From assembly GCA_937124525.1 (NCBI GenBank), contig CAKZLA010000239.1:1-11792 (forward strand): a DNA stretch of 11,792 nt, written 5' to 3'. This document shows positions 1 to 7,496 of the stretch, piece by piece. A program made the translations under genes and the position numbers. The notes beneath the pieces are model-generated. The model was not told the DNA's origin. It saw nothing but the letters and a program-made list of their open reading frames with translations, and did no database searches. This DNA comes from an uncultured Desulfobacterium sp. GTDB lineage: Bacteria; Desulfobacterota; Desulfobacteria; Desulfobacterales; Desulfobacteraceae. Position 1 is the first letter of the stretch, and the number at the start of each line of letters is the position of its first letter.

Positions 1-57
1 GGGCAATAGGAACCGGCCAATTGGGCCGTCTACGGTTCCGGGCCGGGCCCATTGCCC
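1..57. repeat. GC-rich nested inverted repeat at the left edge
   Basis: Two nested perfect dyads are visible: GGGCAAT (1-7) with ATTGCCC (51-57), and GGAACCG (9-15) with CGGTTCC (33-39). The inner loop contains the palindrome CCAATTGG (17-24), and 40-50 is a GGGCC/GGCCC-rich bulge. No T-tract follows, so this is not a standard intrinsic terminator. The rest of 58-174 shows no supported gene; a short open frame from about 21 merely runs into ispG in another frame. It could be the tail of an upstream transcription unit or a palindromic intergenic repeat cut by the window edge. Confidence 0.4.
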
Positions 58-174
58 CTCGGGGGGGCGGCATGATAGCCTTTTCAATATTCGTTGTGTC
101 CGCCAGGGCATGGGTGTTATATGAAATCTGCCAGGCTGTTCTGGTCTGTAAACTGTGCGAGGATAAAAAAATAA

Positions 175-1248
175 ATGAGCTTTGTAAAAACAAGACAAAA
201 AACCCGCAGTATAAAGGTTGGCAGTGTCTTTGTGGGTAATGCTGCACCTGTTGCCGTACAGTCCATGACCAACACCTACACCCAGGATGTGGCAGCCACT
301 GTGGGGCAGATTACGGGCTTAACCCGGGCGGGATGCGAAATTGTCCGGGTGGCGGTTCCTGACATGGACGCGGCCATGGCAATCAAAAGAATAAAGAAAC
401 AGATTGAAATACCCCTCATCGCTGATATTCATTTTGACCATAAGCTGGCCATTGCAGCGGCTGATGCCGGGGCAGACGGACTGAGAATCAATCCTGGGAA
501 CATTGGGCCGACCCACAAGGTTAAAGCGGTGGCAGACTGTGCAAAGGCCCATGGCATTCCCATCCGGGTGGGGGTCAATGCCGGATCTCTTGAAAAAGAT
601 ATCCTGGCCACCATGGGAGCCACCCCTGAAGCCATGGTGGAGAGTGCCCTTAGAAATATTGCCATATTGGAAGCGTTGGATTTCAATGATATTAAAATAT
701 CTTTAAAAGCCTCGGATGTGGAACGTACGGTGCAAGCCTATCGCCTTATTTCCACCCGCACAGATGTGCCCCTCCATGTGGGGGTCACTGAAGCTGGCGG
801 GTTGTATGCCGGTATCACCAAGTCTGCCATTGGCATTGGCATGCTGTTGTCAGAGGGTATAGGCGATACCATTCGGGTGTCACTGACCCGTGATCCGGTG
901 GAGGAGATCCGTGTAGGCTGGGAAATTTTACGATCCCTTAAAATTCGAAAACGGGGACCGGAAATTATCTCCTGTCCCACCTGCGGCAGGTGTAAAATTA
1001 ATTTGTTTGACATTGCTCGCACCGTGGAAAATGCACTGCTCAACTCCACCACAGATATCAAGGTGGCCATTATGGGCTGCGTGGTGAATGGCCCCGGGGA
1101 AGCAAGGGAAGCAGATATCGGAATTGCCGGTGGGGATGGTATGGGTATTCTTTTTAAAAAAGGGCAAGTTGTCAAGAAAGTGAACCAGGACCGTCTTGTT
1201 GAGGTGCTGTTCCAAGAAATTAAACAATATGAATTAGATCAAAATTAA
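175..1248 (+). CDS. ispG: 4-hydroxy-3-methylbut-2-enyl diphosphate synthase (IspG/GcpE)
   Basis: This cytosolic iron-sulfur enzyme reduces 2-C-methyl-D-erythritol 2,4-cyclodiphosphate to HMBPP, the penultimate step of the MEP isoprenoid pathway. The 357-residue protein has the N-terminal TIM-barrel signatures SMTNTYTQD (30-38) and RINPGNIG (104-111), and a C-terminal [4Fe-4S] domain with SCPTCGRC (266-273) and MGCVVNGPGEA (300-310). Ligands Cys267, Cys270, Cys302 and Glu309 sit exactly three positions before the E. coli ligands, so the cluster looks intact. Length matches the compact bacterial form without the large insert of plant enzymes. The ATG is preceded by GAGG at 159-162, 12 nt away, a slightly long spacing. 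proS follows after 33 nt with no terminator, so the two are probably co-transcribed. Confidence 0.97.
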   Translation: MSFVKTRQKTRSIKVGSVFVGNAAPVAVQSMTNTYTQDVAATVGQITGLTRAGCEIVRVAVPDMDAAMAIKRIKKQIEIPLIADIHFDHKLAIAAADAGADGLRINPGNIGPTHKVKAVADCAKAHGIPIRVGVNAGSLEKDILATMGATPEAMVESALRNIAILEALDFNDIKISLKASDVERTVQAYRLISTRTDVPLHVGVTEAGGLYAGITKSAIGIGMLLSEGIGDTIRVSLTRDPVEEIRVGWEILRSLKIRKRGPEIISCPTCGRCKINLFDIARTVENALLNSTTDIKVAIMGCVVNGPGEAREADIGIAGGDGMGILFKKGQVVKKVNQDRLVEVLFQEIKQYELDQN

Positions 1249-1269
1249 GAATGTAAATTAAAATCATCT

Positions 1270-1274
1270 GGAGG
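1270..1274 (+). promoter_or_regulatory. Ribosome binding site of proS
   Basis: A perfect GGAGG lies 7 nt before the proS ATG and fixes that start. It is the best Shine-Dalgarno sequence in the rightward block. Confidence 0.8.
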
Positions 1275-1281
1275 AATGTAA

Positions 1282-2790
1282 ATGGGGAAAAAGGTTACAA
1301 CAGCAATTACGCCAACACGGGAAGAAGATTACCCAATGTGGTATCAGGAGGTGGTTAAAGCCTCTGAAATGGCGGAAAAATCCCCTGTGAGGGGCTGTAT
1401 GGTCATTCGGCCCTGGGGATATACCCTGTGGGAAAATATATCCTCCCAGTTAGATGAGATGTTCAAGGAGACCGGGGTTAAAAATGCTTATTTCCCTCTG
1501 TTCATTCCCTTGAGCTATCTGGAAAAAGAGGCCGAGCATGTGGAGGGATTTGCCAAGGAATGTGCCGTTGTTACCCATCACAAGCTGGAGCAGGGGGAAA
1601 ACGGTAAGCTGGTTCCCGCAGGAGAACTTGCTGAGCCCTTGATTGTTCGACCCACCTCGGAGACCATCATTGGAGAGTCCATGTCAAAGTGGGTCTCAAG
1701 TTACAGGGATCTTCCGGTGCTGCTTAACCAGTGGGCTAATGTGGTGAGATGGGAGATGCGCACCCGTATTTTTCTTAGGACCAGTGAATTTTTGTGGCAG
1801 GAGGGGCACACGGCCCATGCCACCGAGGAAGAGGCCCGGGACCGCACCCTGATGATGCTCAATATCTACACAAAATTTGTGGAAGAGTGCCTTGCCATGC
1901 CCGTGGTTCGGGGATGCAAGACCCCTTCCGAGCGATTTCCAGGGGCTGTGGACACCATGTGTATTGAAGGCATGATGCAGGATAAAAAGGCACTCCAGGC
2001 TGGCACCTCCCATTTTCTGGGGCAGAATTTTGCCAAGGGGTCGGACATTAAATTCCAGAACGCCGATAAAGAAGAGCAATTTGCCTGGACCACCTCCTGG
2101 GGAGTTTCCACCCGGATGATTGGTGGTATGATCATGACACATGGGGATAACGATGGGGTAATCATGCCCCCCCGGGTGGCGCCTTCCCATGTGGTGCTGC
2201 TGCCCATATATAGAAAGGATGAAGAGCGGGCAGAGATCATGGCCTATACCCAGGCCCTGGCTGCTGAACTTCGTAAGATTCGATACCATGGACGAAAAAT
2301 AGTTGTGGAAATTGATGATAGAGATATTGGCGGGGCCCGGGGATGGGAGTGGATCAAAAAAGGGATTCCCTTAAGGGCAGAAATTGGACCCAAGGACATG
2401 GCCAATGATTCTGTTTTTCTGGGCCGTAGGGATAAAACTGCCCGGGAAAAAACCGGTGTTAAAAAGGATGCCTTTGTTGATGGCCTTTGTGAGCTTCTGG
2501 ATGAAATCCAAGATACCTATTTCCAGAGGGCCAAGGCTTTCATGGCTGCCAACACCATTGATATAGATGATAAAAAGGTATTCTATGATTTCTACAAATC
2601 CCGCAGCGGTATCCATGGTGGGTTTGCCATGTCCCATTGGTGTGGAGATGATGGATGTGAGGCCAAAATAAAGGAAGATCTTTCCGTCACCATTCGTTGT
2701 ATTCCCTTTGATTCACCCCAGGAAAAGGGATCGTGTATCTGCTGTGGTAAGCCCAGCAATAAGCGGGTTTTATTTTCCAAAGCATATTAA
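1282..2790 (+). CDS. proS: Prolyl-tRNA synthetase, archaeal/eukaryote type (no editing insert)
   Basis: This class IIa synthetase charges tRNA(Pro) with proline. The 502-residue protein has motif 1 near VRGCMVIRPWGY (36-47), motif 2 at RWEMRTRIFLRTSEFLWQEG (156-175) and motif 3 in GVSTRMIGGMIMTHGDNDG (274-292). An anticodon-binding domain follows (about 302-410). The C-terminal zinc-type domain has Cys454, Cys459, Cys485 and Cys488. The chain ends in FSKAY; the terminal Tyr is typical of the type-3 Thermus/archaeal form, where it reaches into the active site. The roughly 180-residue INS editing domain that the E. coli type carries between motifs 2 and 3 is absent, so Ala-tRNA(Pro) proofreading, if any, must be done by a separate protein. 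It sits in a probable operon with ispG. Confidence 0.96.
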   Translation: MGKKVTTAITPTREEDYPMWYQEVVKASEMAEKSPVRGCMVIRPWGYTLWENISSQLDEMFKETGVKNAYFPLFIPLSYLEKEAEHVEGFAKECAVVTHHKLEQGENGKLVPAGELAEPLIVRPTSETIIGESMSKWVSSYRDLPVLLNQWANVVRWEMRTRIFLRTSEFLWQEGHTAHATEEEARDRTLMMLNIYTKFVEECLAMPVVRGCKTPSERFPGAVDTMCIEGMMQDKKALQAGTSHFLGQNFAKGSDIKFQNADKEEQFAWTTSWGVSTRMIGGMIMTHGDNDGVIMPPRVAPSHVVLLPIYRKDEERAEIMAYTQALAAELRKIRYHGRKIVVEIDDRDIGGARGWEWIKKGIPLRAEIGPKDMANDSVFLGRRDKTAREKTGVKKDAFVDGLCELLDEIQDTYFQRAKAFMAANTIDIDDKKVFYDFYKSRSGIHGGFAMSHWCGDDGCEAKIKEDLSVTIRCIPFDSPQEKGSCICCGKPSNKRVLFSKAY

Positions 2791-2851
2791 CAACGTAATT
2801 TTTTTGAACGGGCGCATTCCCATTTTTCCGGTCGGATGCTTCATTAGTGAT

Positions 2852-2941
2852 GGGGGGCAGGCTTGTTTTATTGGCCTTATCTGTGGTTTTGGAGTTTGCA
2901 CAGACGGTGTCGATAACGCCAATAATACAGGCCTGACCCCC
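2852..2941. repeat. 90-bp imperfect palindrome between proS and rel (REP/MITE-like)
   Basis: Arms 2852-2881 and 2912-2941 are inverted copies of each other, matching at 26 of 30 positions, around a 30-nt centre. The centre has its own 5-bp stem, CTGTG (2881-2885) with CACAG (2899-2903). The arms start with a G run and CAGGC and end with GCCTGACCCCC. The GGGGTCAGGC/GCCTGACCCC end resembles palindromes that accompany REP-associated (Y1/IS200-like) tyrosine transposases in deltaproteobacteria; that link is from memory and unverified. No transposase is present. In RNA it would form a long hairpin ahead of rel. It is followed by CT-rich sequence, not a T-tract, so it is not a normal terminator. 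Confidence 0.65.
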
Positions 2942-3007
2942 TCCCACCCCCCTTCCAACCACGTTAATATAAGAAGATGTATCATAAGCAAAAAGGTTCA
3001 CCAGCAT

Positions 3008-5176
3008 ATGATCAGAATTACCGACATCCTGGATATTATTATAAAGTATAATCCCGATGTAGACCTTGGGATAATTGACCGGGCTTACATTTATTCGGCC
3101 CGGGTCCATGATGGCAAGGTGCGGTTGTCCGGTGAACCCTATCTCTCCCATCCCCTGGAAGTGGCGGCCATTCTGGCCCACATGAAGCTGGATGTGGAGA
3201 GTATTGCCGCAGGTCTGCTCCATGACGTCATTGAAGATACCCACGCCACCCGGGAGGAGGTCCAGGAGGTGTTTGGACCGGGAATTGCCCACATCGTTTC
3301 CGGAGTGACCACGCTGTCCCAACTCTCAGTTGTAGATAAAACCGTCCAGCAGGCAGAGAGTCTCAGGAAGATGATTCTTGCCATGGCTGATGATATTCGG
3401 GTGGTCCTTATCAAGCTTGCCGACCGTCTCCATACCATGAGAACCCTTAAATATCATGAAAACCATGAGACCCAGGTGTTGATTTCCCGGGAGACCCTGG
3501 ATATTTATGCCCCCATTGCCTCCCGCCTTGGTATCTTCTGGCTCAAACAGGAACTGGAGGACATCGCATTTTTCTACACTCTGCCCGAAGAATACGCTAA
3601 AATTGATGCCCTGGTGAATCAAGCCAAGGAAGAAAAGGAAAATTACATTGAAGAGGTAAGGGAAAAACTCACGGAAAGACTCACCGTCGAGGGGATGGAA
3701 AATTTATCCATTAAAGGACGCTACAAGCAACATTACAGCATCTATCAGAAGATGATATCCCAGAATTTACCCTTTGATCAGGTGTATGATATCATTGCCT
3801 TCAGGGTTATTGTGGAGGTTAAATTTCAGTGCTACCAGGCAATGGGGGTTATCCATGACATGTGGAAACCCATCCATTACAAGTTCAAGGATTACATCGG
3901 TGTTCCCAAACCCAACCTGTACCAGTCGTTGCACACCACTGTGATAGGTCCCCGGGGGCAGCGGGTGGAGATTCAGCTTCGAACCTGGGAGATGGATCAG
4001 ATTGCCGAGTCCGGGATTGCAGCCCACTGGAGTTACAAAGAGGGGGCGGCCATTGATGAAAAGACGGGAAAAACCTTTGCCTGGCTCAGAAATCTGGTGG
4101 AAAACCAGGAAGAAGCCAGTGATCCCGATGAGTTCCTTGAAAATGTTAAAATTGATCTGTATCCCAATGAAATTTATGTGTTCACCCCCGGAGGGGATAT
4201 CAGGACCCTTCCCAAGGGAGCCACACCTGTGGATTTTGCCTACCAGATTCATACTGAGGTGGGTGCACAGTGCACCGGGGCCAAAGTGAACGGCAAGCTG
4301 GTGCCCCTGGCCCAGGAGCTTACCACTGGAAGCACTGTGAGTATCATCACCACCAAAGGGCACCACCCCAGTCCGGACTGGCTCAATTTTGTAAAAACAG
4401 TGAAGGCCAAGAATAAAATCCGTCATTGGATTAAAACCCAGGAAAAGGAGCGCAGCATCACCCTTGGCCGGGAAATGTGTGAAAAGCTTTTCCGAAAGAA
4501 AAATTTTAATTTTAATGCCTTGGTGAAATCAGGAGAAATTGTCCAGGCCACTGAAGCGTTTGGGTTTAAAGAGGTGGATGATTTGATAGCCCAGGTGGGA
4601 TTTGGGAAAATCACGCCGCTCCAGATTCTTCATAAAGCCCTTCCCGAGGAAGCAAAGGATAAGGAAAAAGAGGATGGCAAACTTGCCTTTCGGGATAAAG
4701 GACTTGGGGGGAAAAGCCGAAAAAGAAGCCGGGACGGCATCGTGGTTAAAGGGCTGGATGATATTCTGATAAAATTTTCAAAGTGCTGTAATCCGTTACC
4801 CGGGGATGCCATTGTGGGGTTTATCACCCAGGGACAGGGGGTGGCAGTACATCGGAAAAACTGCGTTAACGCTTTGAAAATGAGTCCGGAAAGGAAAATT
4901 GAGGTTCAGTGGAGCGAAGAGTACATCGAATCTTACCCGGTAAGAGTAAGAATTCGCTCCACTGACAGATCTGGGCTTCTGGCAGATGTGGCATTAACCA
5001 TCTCAAGGGCCAAGGCAGATATTATCAATGCGCATACAGAAACCACCGATTATGGGGTGGTGAATAGCTATTTTACCATTGCAGTGGAAAGTACTTCACA
5101 ATTGGGTAAAATTATATCTGACCTCAGACGTGTGAAACATGTTAAAGACGTAAAGCGTATCGTGATCGTTGATTAA
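3008..5176 (+). CDS. rel: Bifunctional (p)ppGpp synthetase/hydrolase (Rel/SpoT family)
   Basis: This long RSH protein makes and degrades the alarmone (p)ppGpp in the stringent response. The 722-residue chain has, in order: an HD hydrolase domain (His48, His72-Asp73, Glu76-Asp77, Asp139 all present), a synthetase domain (about 230-345, catalytic Glu322 in VEIQLRT), a TGS domain (about 385-447), a Cys/His region ([10 protein letters not shown] near 591-600, VHRKNC 614-619) and a C-terminal ACT domain (about 644-722). The KFKD at 292-295 corresponds to the RxKD charge signature of bifunctional enzymes, not the ExDD of RelA, but with Lys for Arg and altered neighbours. The frame stays open back to 2708, inside proS; I chose 3008 because MIRITDIL is the family N-terminus and a weak AAGG lies 11 nt upstream. 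Confidence 0.95.
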   Translation: MIRITDILDIIIKYNPDVDLGIIDRAYIYSARVHDGKVRLSGEPYLSHPLEVAAILAHMKLDVESIAAGLLHDVIEDTHATREEVQEVFGPGIAHIVSGVTTLSQLSVVDKTVQQAESLRKMILAMADDIRVVLIKLADRLHTMRTLKYHENHETQVLISRETLDIYAPIASRLGIFWLKQELEDIAFFYTLPEEYAKIDALVNQAKEEKENYIEEVREKLTERLTVEGMENLSIKGRYKQHYSIYQKMISQNLPFDQVYDIIAFRVIVEVKFQCYQAMGVIHDMWKPIHYKFKDYIGVPKPNLYQSLHTTVIGPRGQRVEIQLRTWEMDQIAESGIAAHWSYKEGAAIDEKTGKTFAWLRNLVENQEEASDPDEFLENVKIDLYPNEIYVFTPGGDIRTLPKGATPVDFAYQIHTEVGAQCTGAKVNGKLVPLAQELTTGSTVSIITTKGHHPSPDWLNFVKTVKAKNKIRHWIKTQEKERSITLGREMCEKLFRKKNFNFNALVKSGEIVQATEAFGFKEVDDLIAQVGFGKITPLQILHKALPEEAKDKEKEDGKLAFRDKGLGGKSRKRSRDGIVVKGLDDILIKFSKCCNPLPGDAIVGFITQGQGVAVHRKNCVNALKMSPERKIEVQWSEEYIESYPVRVRIRSTDRSGLLADVALTISRAKADIINAHTETTDYGVVNSYFTIAVESTSQLGKIISDLRRVKHVKDVKRIVIVD

Positions 5177-5364
5177 GGCGCTTTTACCACATGGCCAGCT
5201 TTGATGCAGCTGGTGCATACATCAATCTTTTTTACCTGGCCCTCATAAAGAGCTCTGACCCTTTGCAGGTTGGGATTGAAACGGCGTTTGTTGATGTTGT
5301 GGGCGTGGCTGACATTGTTTCCAACCATTGGTTTTTTTCCGCATATTTTACATTCTTTGGACAT
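5173..5364 (-). CDS. rpmB: 50S ribosomal protein L28
   Basis: This is a 63-residue large-subunit ribosomal protein. The start [20 protein letters not shown], the central [15 protein letters not shown] and the basic composition are typical of L28. Two CxxC pairs, Cys5/Cys8 and Cys50/Cys53, make it the zinc-binding (C+) form. AAGGAG lies 8 nt before the ATG (5373-5378 on the plus strand), a strong ribosome site for a highly expressed gene. It is convergent with rel, and the two stop codons overlap by two bases (5174-5175), leaving no room for a terminator between them. Confidence 0.95.
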   Translation of the reverse strand: MSKECKICGKKPMVGNNVSHAHNINKRRFNPNLQRVRALYEGQVKKIDVCTSCIKAGHVVKAP

Positions 5365-5384
5365 GCTTACTTCTCCTTGATTAT

Positions 5385-5513
5385 ATGAAAAAGCAGGTAC
5401 TGGATACCCTCAGAGTGAGTGCCGGCACTTTGATTTTGATACTCTTTTTCATTTTAGTTGTGGCAGGCTCACCGCTGCTGCCTGTTATTGAAACTAATTC
5501 CCTTAAATTTTAA
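5385..5513 (+). CDS. Possible 42-residue membrane peptide (doubtful)
   Basis: An ATG-initiated frame encodes [14 protein letters not shown], then a hydrophobic stretch of about 20 residues ([14 protein letters not shown]), then a short polar tail. This would make a single-pass peptide with a positive N-terminus. Against it: the only Shine-Dalgarno-like sequence nearby belongs to rpmB on the other strand, no promoter is obvious, and the frame lies antisense to the presumed rpmB leader. I do not recognise a family. It may be a chance frame in AT-rich DNA. Confidence 0.25.
   Translation: MKKQVLDTLRVSAGTLILILFFILVVAGSPLLPVIETNSLKF
5418..5429. repeat. Perfect 12-bp palindrome in the rpmB leader
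   Basis: AGTGCCGGCACT is a perfect 6+6 palindrome. If transcription of rpmB starts near 5515, it lies inside the leader RNA about 55-65 nt before the ATG; as DNA it could be a protein site. A second short hairpin, GGCAG/CTGCC, lies nearby at about 5463-5483. No function can be assigned. Confidence 0.4.
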
Positions 5514-5521
5514 AACAAAAT

Positions 5522-5550
5522 TCTATACAATAAAAATAACGGAATGTAAA
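5522..5550 (-). promoter_or_regulatory. Candidate sigma70-type promoter for rpmB
   Basis: Reading leftward, TTTACA (5545-5550) is separated by 17 nt from TATAGA (5522-5527), matching the consensus at 5/6 and 4/6 positions. Predicted start is near 5515, giving rpmB a leader of about 150 nt. It lies just beyond the bamD stop, so rpmB need not rely on read-through from trxA-trxB-bamD. Confidence 0.45.
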
Positions 5551-5569
5551 GGAAAACCAGGTTTTAAAC

Positions 5570-6229
5570 CTATTCTTGATTGATTTTTTCCTTGCACAGG
5601 GCAATGTTTTTCAATGCTTTTTTACCGAATTGTGTCCCAGGGTAGACGGCAAAAATAGATTCATACCGTTTCAATGCCGCTTTGTATTGCTTTGTTTTTA
5701 AATAGTAATCCGCCACATAGGCCTCGTGTCCTGCAAGGCTTTCTTTGCATCGGTTGATCTTTTTTGCCGCCTTGACACTGAGGGTATCCTGGGGGAACCT
5801 GTCAATGAGTCGCTGGAATTCAGCCATGGCTTTGGCTGCAGATGTCTGGTCTTTGTCTACAGATCGGATTTCTTTGAACCAGCACATGCCGATGCGGTAG
5901 ATGACAAAGGGAATGGCTTCATTTCTTGGGTGCAGATTTTCAAATTCCTGATACGCTGGAATGGCTTCTTCATAGGACTCCAGTTTGTAATGGGAATCGG
6001 CAATTTTCAATTCCGCCAGAATGGCGTATTTGCTGAAAGGGTACCAGTCCCTCAAAGTGGTAAAAGAACGGATTGCATCCCGGTAGTTTCCTTCTCTGTA
6101 ATCTGAGGTTCCCTCATTCACAAGGGTTTGGGCACTTTTTTCCATTTCCCGATCAGGCTCGTTAAACCAGGAACAACCAGAGAAAGAGAAAAAAAGAAGG
6201 GTGATCATGACAACAGAGGCAATTCTCAT
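5570..6229 (-). CDS. bamD: Outer membrane protein assembly lipoprotein BamD (YfiO)
   Basis: BamD is the essential lipoprotein of the BAM complex, which folds beta-barrel proteins into the outer membrane. The 219-residue chain starts with a lipoprotein signal peptide: MR, a hydrophobic stretch, then lipobox FSGC with lipidated Cys19 followed by Ser, which favours outer-membrane sorting. Tetratricopeptide-like helices fill the remainder (YREGNYRDAIRSF, LESYEEAIPAYQEF, LKTKQYKAALKRYE). Length is near the usual 240-260. The ATG overlaps the trxB stop as ATGA, with AAGGA 6 nt upstream inside trxB, indicating translational coupling. A general TPR lipoprotein is the alternative, but the architecture fits BamD well. 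Confidence 0.85.
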   Translation of the reverse strand: MRIASVVMITLLFFSFSGCSWFNEPDREMEKSAQTLVNEGTSDYREGNYRDAIRSFTTLRDWYPFSKYAILAELKIADSHYKLESYEEAIPAYQEFENLHPRNEAIPFVIYRIGMCWFKEIRSVDKDQTSAAKAMAEFQRLIDRFPQDTLSVKAAKKINRCKESLAGHEAYVADYYLKTKQYKAALKRYESIFAVYPGTQFGKKALKNIALCKEKINQE

Positions 6230-7161
6230 TTTACATCCTTCAGGTTCTCAATGAAGTGCTCGGCAGACATGGCTGCAATGGCACCATCACCCACAGCGGT
6301 TGTGATCTGTTTCAGGGGGGTGGTTCTTACGTCCCCCACAGCATAGACACCCGGAACAGATGTTTCCATGTGGGTGTCGGTGAAGACAAATCCACCTTCA
6401 TCGGTTTTAACACTGTCTTTTACATAGGAGGTGTTGGGGGTTGTGCCCACCCAGATAAAACAGCCATCTGCCTTAATGGTGGTCTGGGCCTGGGTCTTTA
6501 CATTTTTAACATGGACATTCTCAACATTGAAAAAACCATCCATCCCCGTTACAACGGAGTCCCATATCATTTCAATCTTGTCGTTTTTCAGTGCCCGTTC
6601 CTGGAGAACTTTGGTGGCCCGGAGTTCGTCCCGTCGGTGTACCAGATATACCTTGGTGGCAAATTTGGTGAGATAGATGGCTTCTTGAACCGCCGTATCT
6701 CCGCCCCCCACCGCCACAAGGACTTTGTCACGGAAAAAAGGTGCGTCACAGGTGGCACAAAAAGAGACCCCTTTCCCCATGAATTTGGCTTCTCCAACAT
6801 CAAGCTTTCTGGGGGAGGCCCCGGAGGCAATGATAACCGTGTGGGCGGTAACCGTTCTGCCACTGCCAAGGTGAATTGTTTTTTCGTCCTTGGAAAGTGT
6901 CATGGCGGTAATCTCTTCGGATTCAATGGTGAGGCCAAGATTCTTGGCCTGGGTAACCATCTTTTCCCCAAGATCGTAACCCGTGATACCTTCGGGGAAC
7001 CCTGGATAGTTTTCCACCCAGTCCGTCACGATCACCTGGCCCCCGGGAGCGGCTTTTTCAAACAATACGACATTGAGCCTTGCCCTTGCCGCATACATTC
7101 CAGCGGTGAGCCCGCCAGGTCCTCCGCCGATGATAATTACATCATAATCTGTGCTGGCCAT
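6226..7161 (-). CDS. trxB: Thioredoxin-disulfide reductase
   Basis: This cytosolic flavoprotein transfers electrons from NAD(P)H through FAD and a redox disulfide to thioredoxin. The 311-residue protein has the N-terminal FAD dinucleotide fold GGGPGG (12-17), the active-site CATC (Cys135, Cys138), the second nucleotide fold VGGGDTAVQEA (151-161), the HRR motif at 175-177 that usually marks NADPH preference, and the C-terminal FAD motif YAVGDVR (273-279). Its ATG overlaps the trxA stop by one base (TAATG) with GGAGG 4 nt upstream, and its stop overlaps the bamD start. It therefore lies mid-operon with its own substrate thioredoxin. A long open frame on the opposite strand is a shadow. Confidence 0.96.
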   Translation of the reverse strand: MASTDYDVIIIGGGPGGLTAGMYAARARLNVVLFEKAAPGGQVIVTDWVENYPGFPEGITGYDLGEKMVTQAKNLGLTIESEEITAMTLSKDEKTIHLGSGRTVTAHTVIIASGASPRKLDVGEAKFMGKGVSFCATCDAPFFRDKVLVAVGGGDTAVQEAIYLTKFATKVYLVHRRDELRATKVLQERALKNDKIEMIWDSVVTGMDGFFNVENVHVKNVKTQAQTTIKADGCFIWVGTTPNTSYVKDSVKTDEGGFVFTDTHMETSVPGVYAVGDVRTTPLKQITTAVGDGAIAAMSAEHFIENLKDVK

Positions 7162-7496
7162 TATCCCTCCTGGAGAATACCCTTGATTGTCTCTTCAAGT
7201 TTTCCCTTGGCCACCATGCCGGTGATCTGTTCCGCCACTTCACCATTTTTAAAAAAAATCAGGGTGGGGATGGCTTTGATGCCGTATTTGCTTGGGGTGA
7301 GGGGGTTTTCATCCACGTTGACTTTGACAAAGTTCATTTTTTCACCATAAACCCCTTCCAGTTCATCCACAATGGGGCCAATGGCCCGGCAGGGACCGCA
7401 CCAAGGGGCCCAGAAATCCACCATTACAGGATTGTCTGCCTTTAGAACTGCCTTTTCAAAGGAATCATCGTCTATCTCAACTATATTTTCCGCCAT
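7161..7496 (-). CDS. trxA: Thioredoxin
   Basis: This small cytosolic dithiol protein reduces disulfides in ribonucleotide reductase, peroxiredoxins and (in sulfate reducers) other redox partners; TrxB recycles it. The 111-residue chain has the active site WAPWCGPC with Cys33 and Cys36, the cis-proline in AIPTLIFF (Pro77) and the family C-terminal helix. The frame opens one codon earlier with TTG, but I place the start at the ATG because AAGGAG lies 8 nt before it. It is the first gene of a trxA-trxB-bamD operon and appears to be driven by a promoter about 220 nt upstream. Confidence 0.96.
   Translation of the reverse strand: MAENIVEIDDDSFEKAVLKADNPVMVDFWAPWCGPCRAIGPIVDELEGVYGEKMNFVKVNVDENPLTPSKYGIKAIPTLIFFKNGEVAEQITGMVAKGKLEETIKGILQEG

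Noticed and set aside
738..1175. 145-codon frame antisense to ispG
   Set aside because: It is low in recognisable features and lies opposite the conserved iron-sulfur domain of ispG; a shadow frame.
2708..3007. Upstream extension of the rel frame into proS
   Set aside because: The first 83 nt lie within proS in another frame, the next part crosses the palindrome, and family homology begins at the ATG at 3008.
3767..4426. 219-codon frame antisense to rel
   Set aside because: It lies opposite the conserved synthetase and TGS domains and has no family resemblance.
5380..5385. Perfect TATAAT on the minus strand just before rpmB
   Set aside because: It is only 15 nt from the ATG, so a transcript starting from it would lose the ribosome binding site, and no -35 box lies 16-18 nt upstream.
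5551..5569. AAAACC/GGTTTT and AGGTTT/AAACCT mini-palindromes after bamD
   Set aside because: The loops are one base long and cannot form a stable hairpin; no convincing bamD terminator is visible.
6256..7350. 364-codon open frame antisense to trxB and trxA
   Set aside because: It is wholly opposite two unmistakable genes, has no recognisable motif and is explained by their codon bias.
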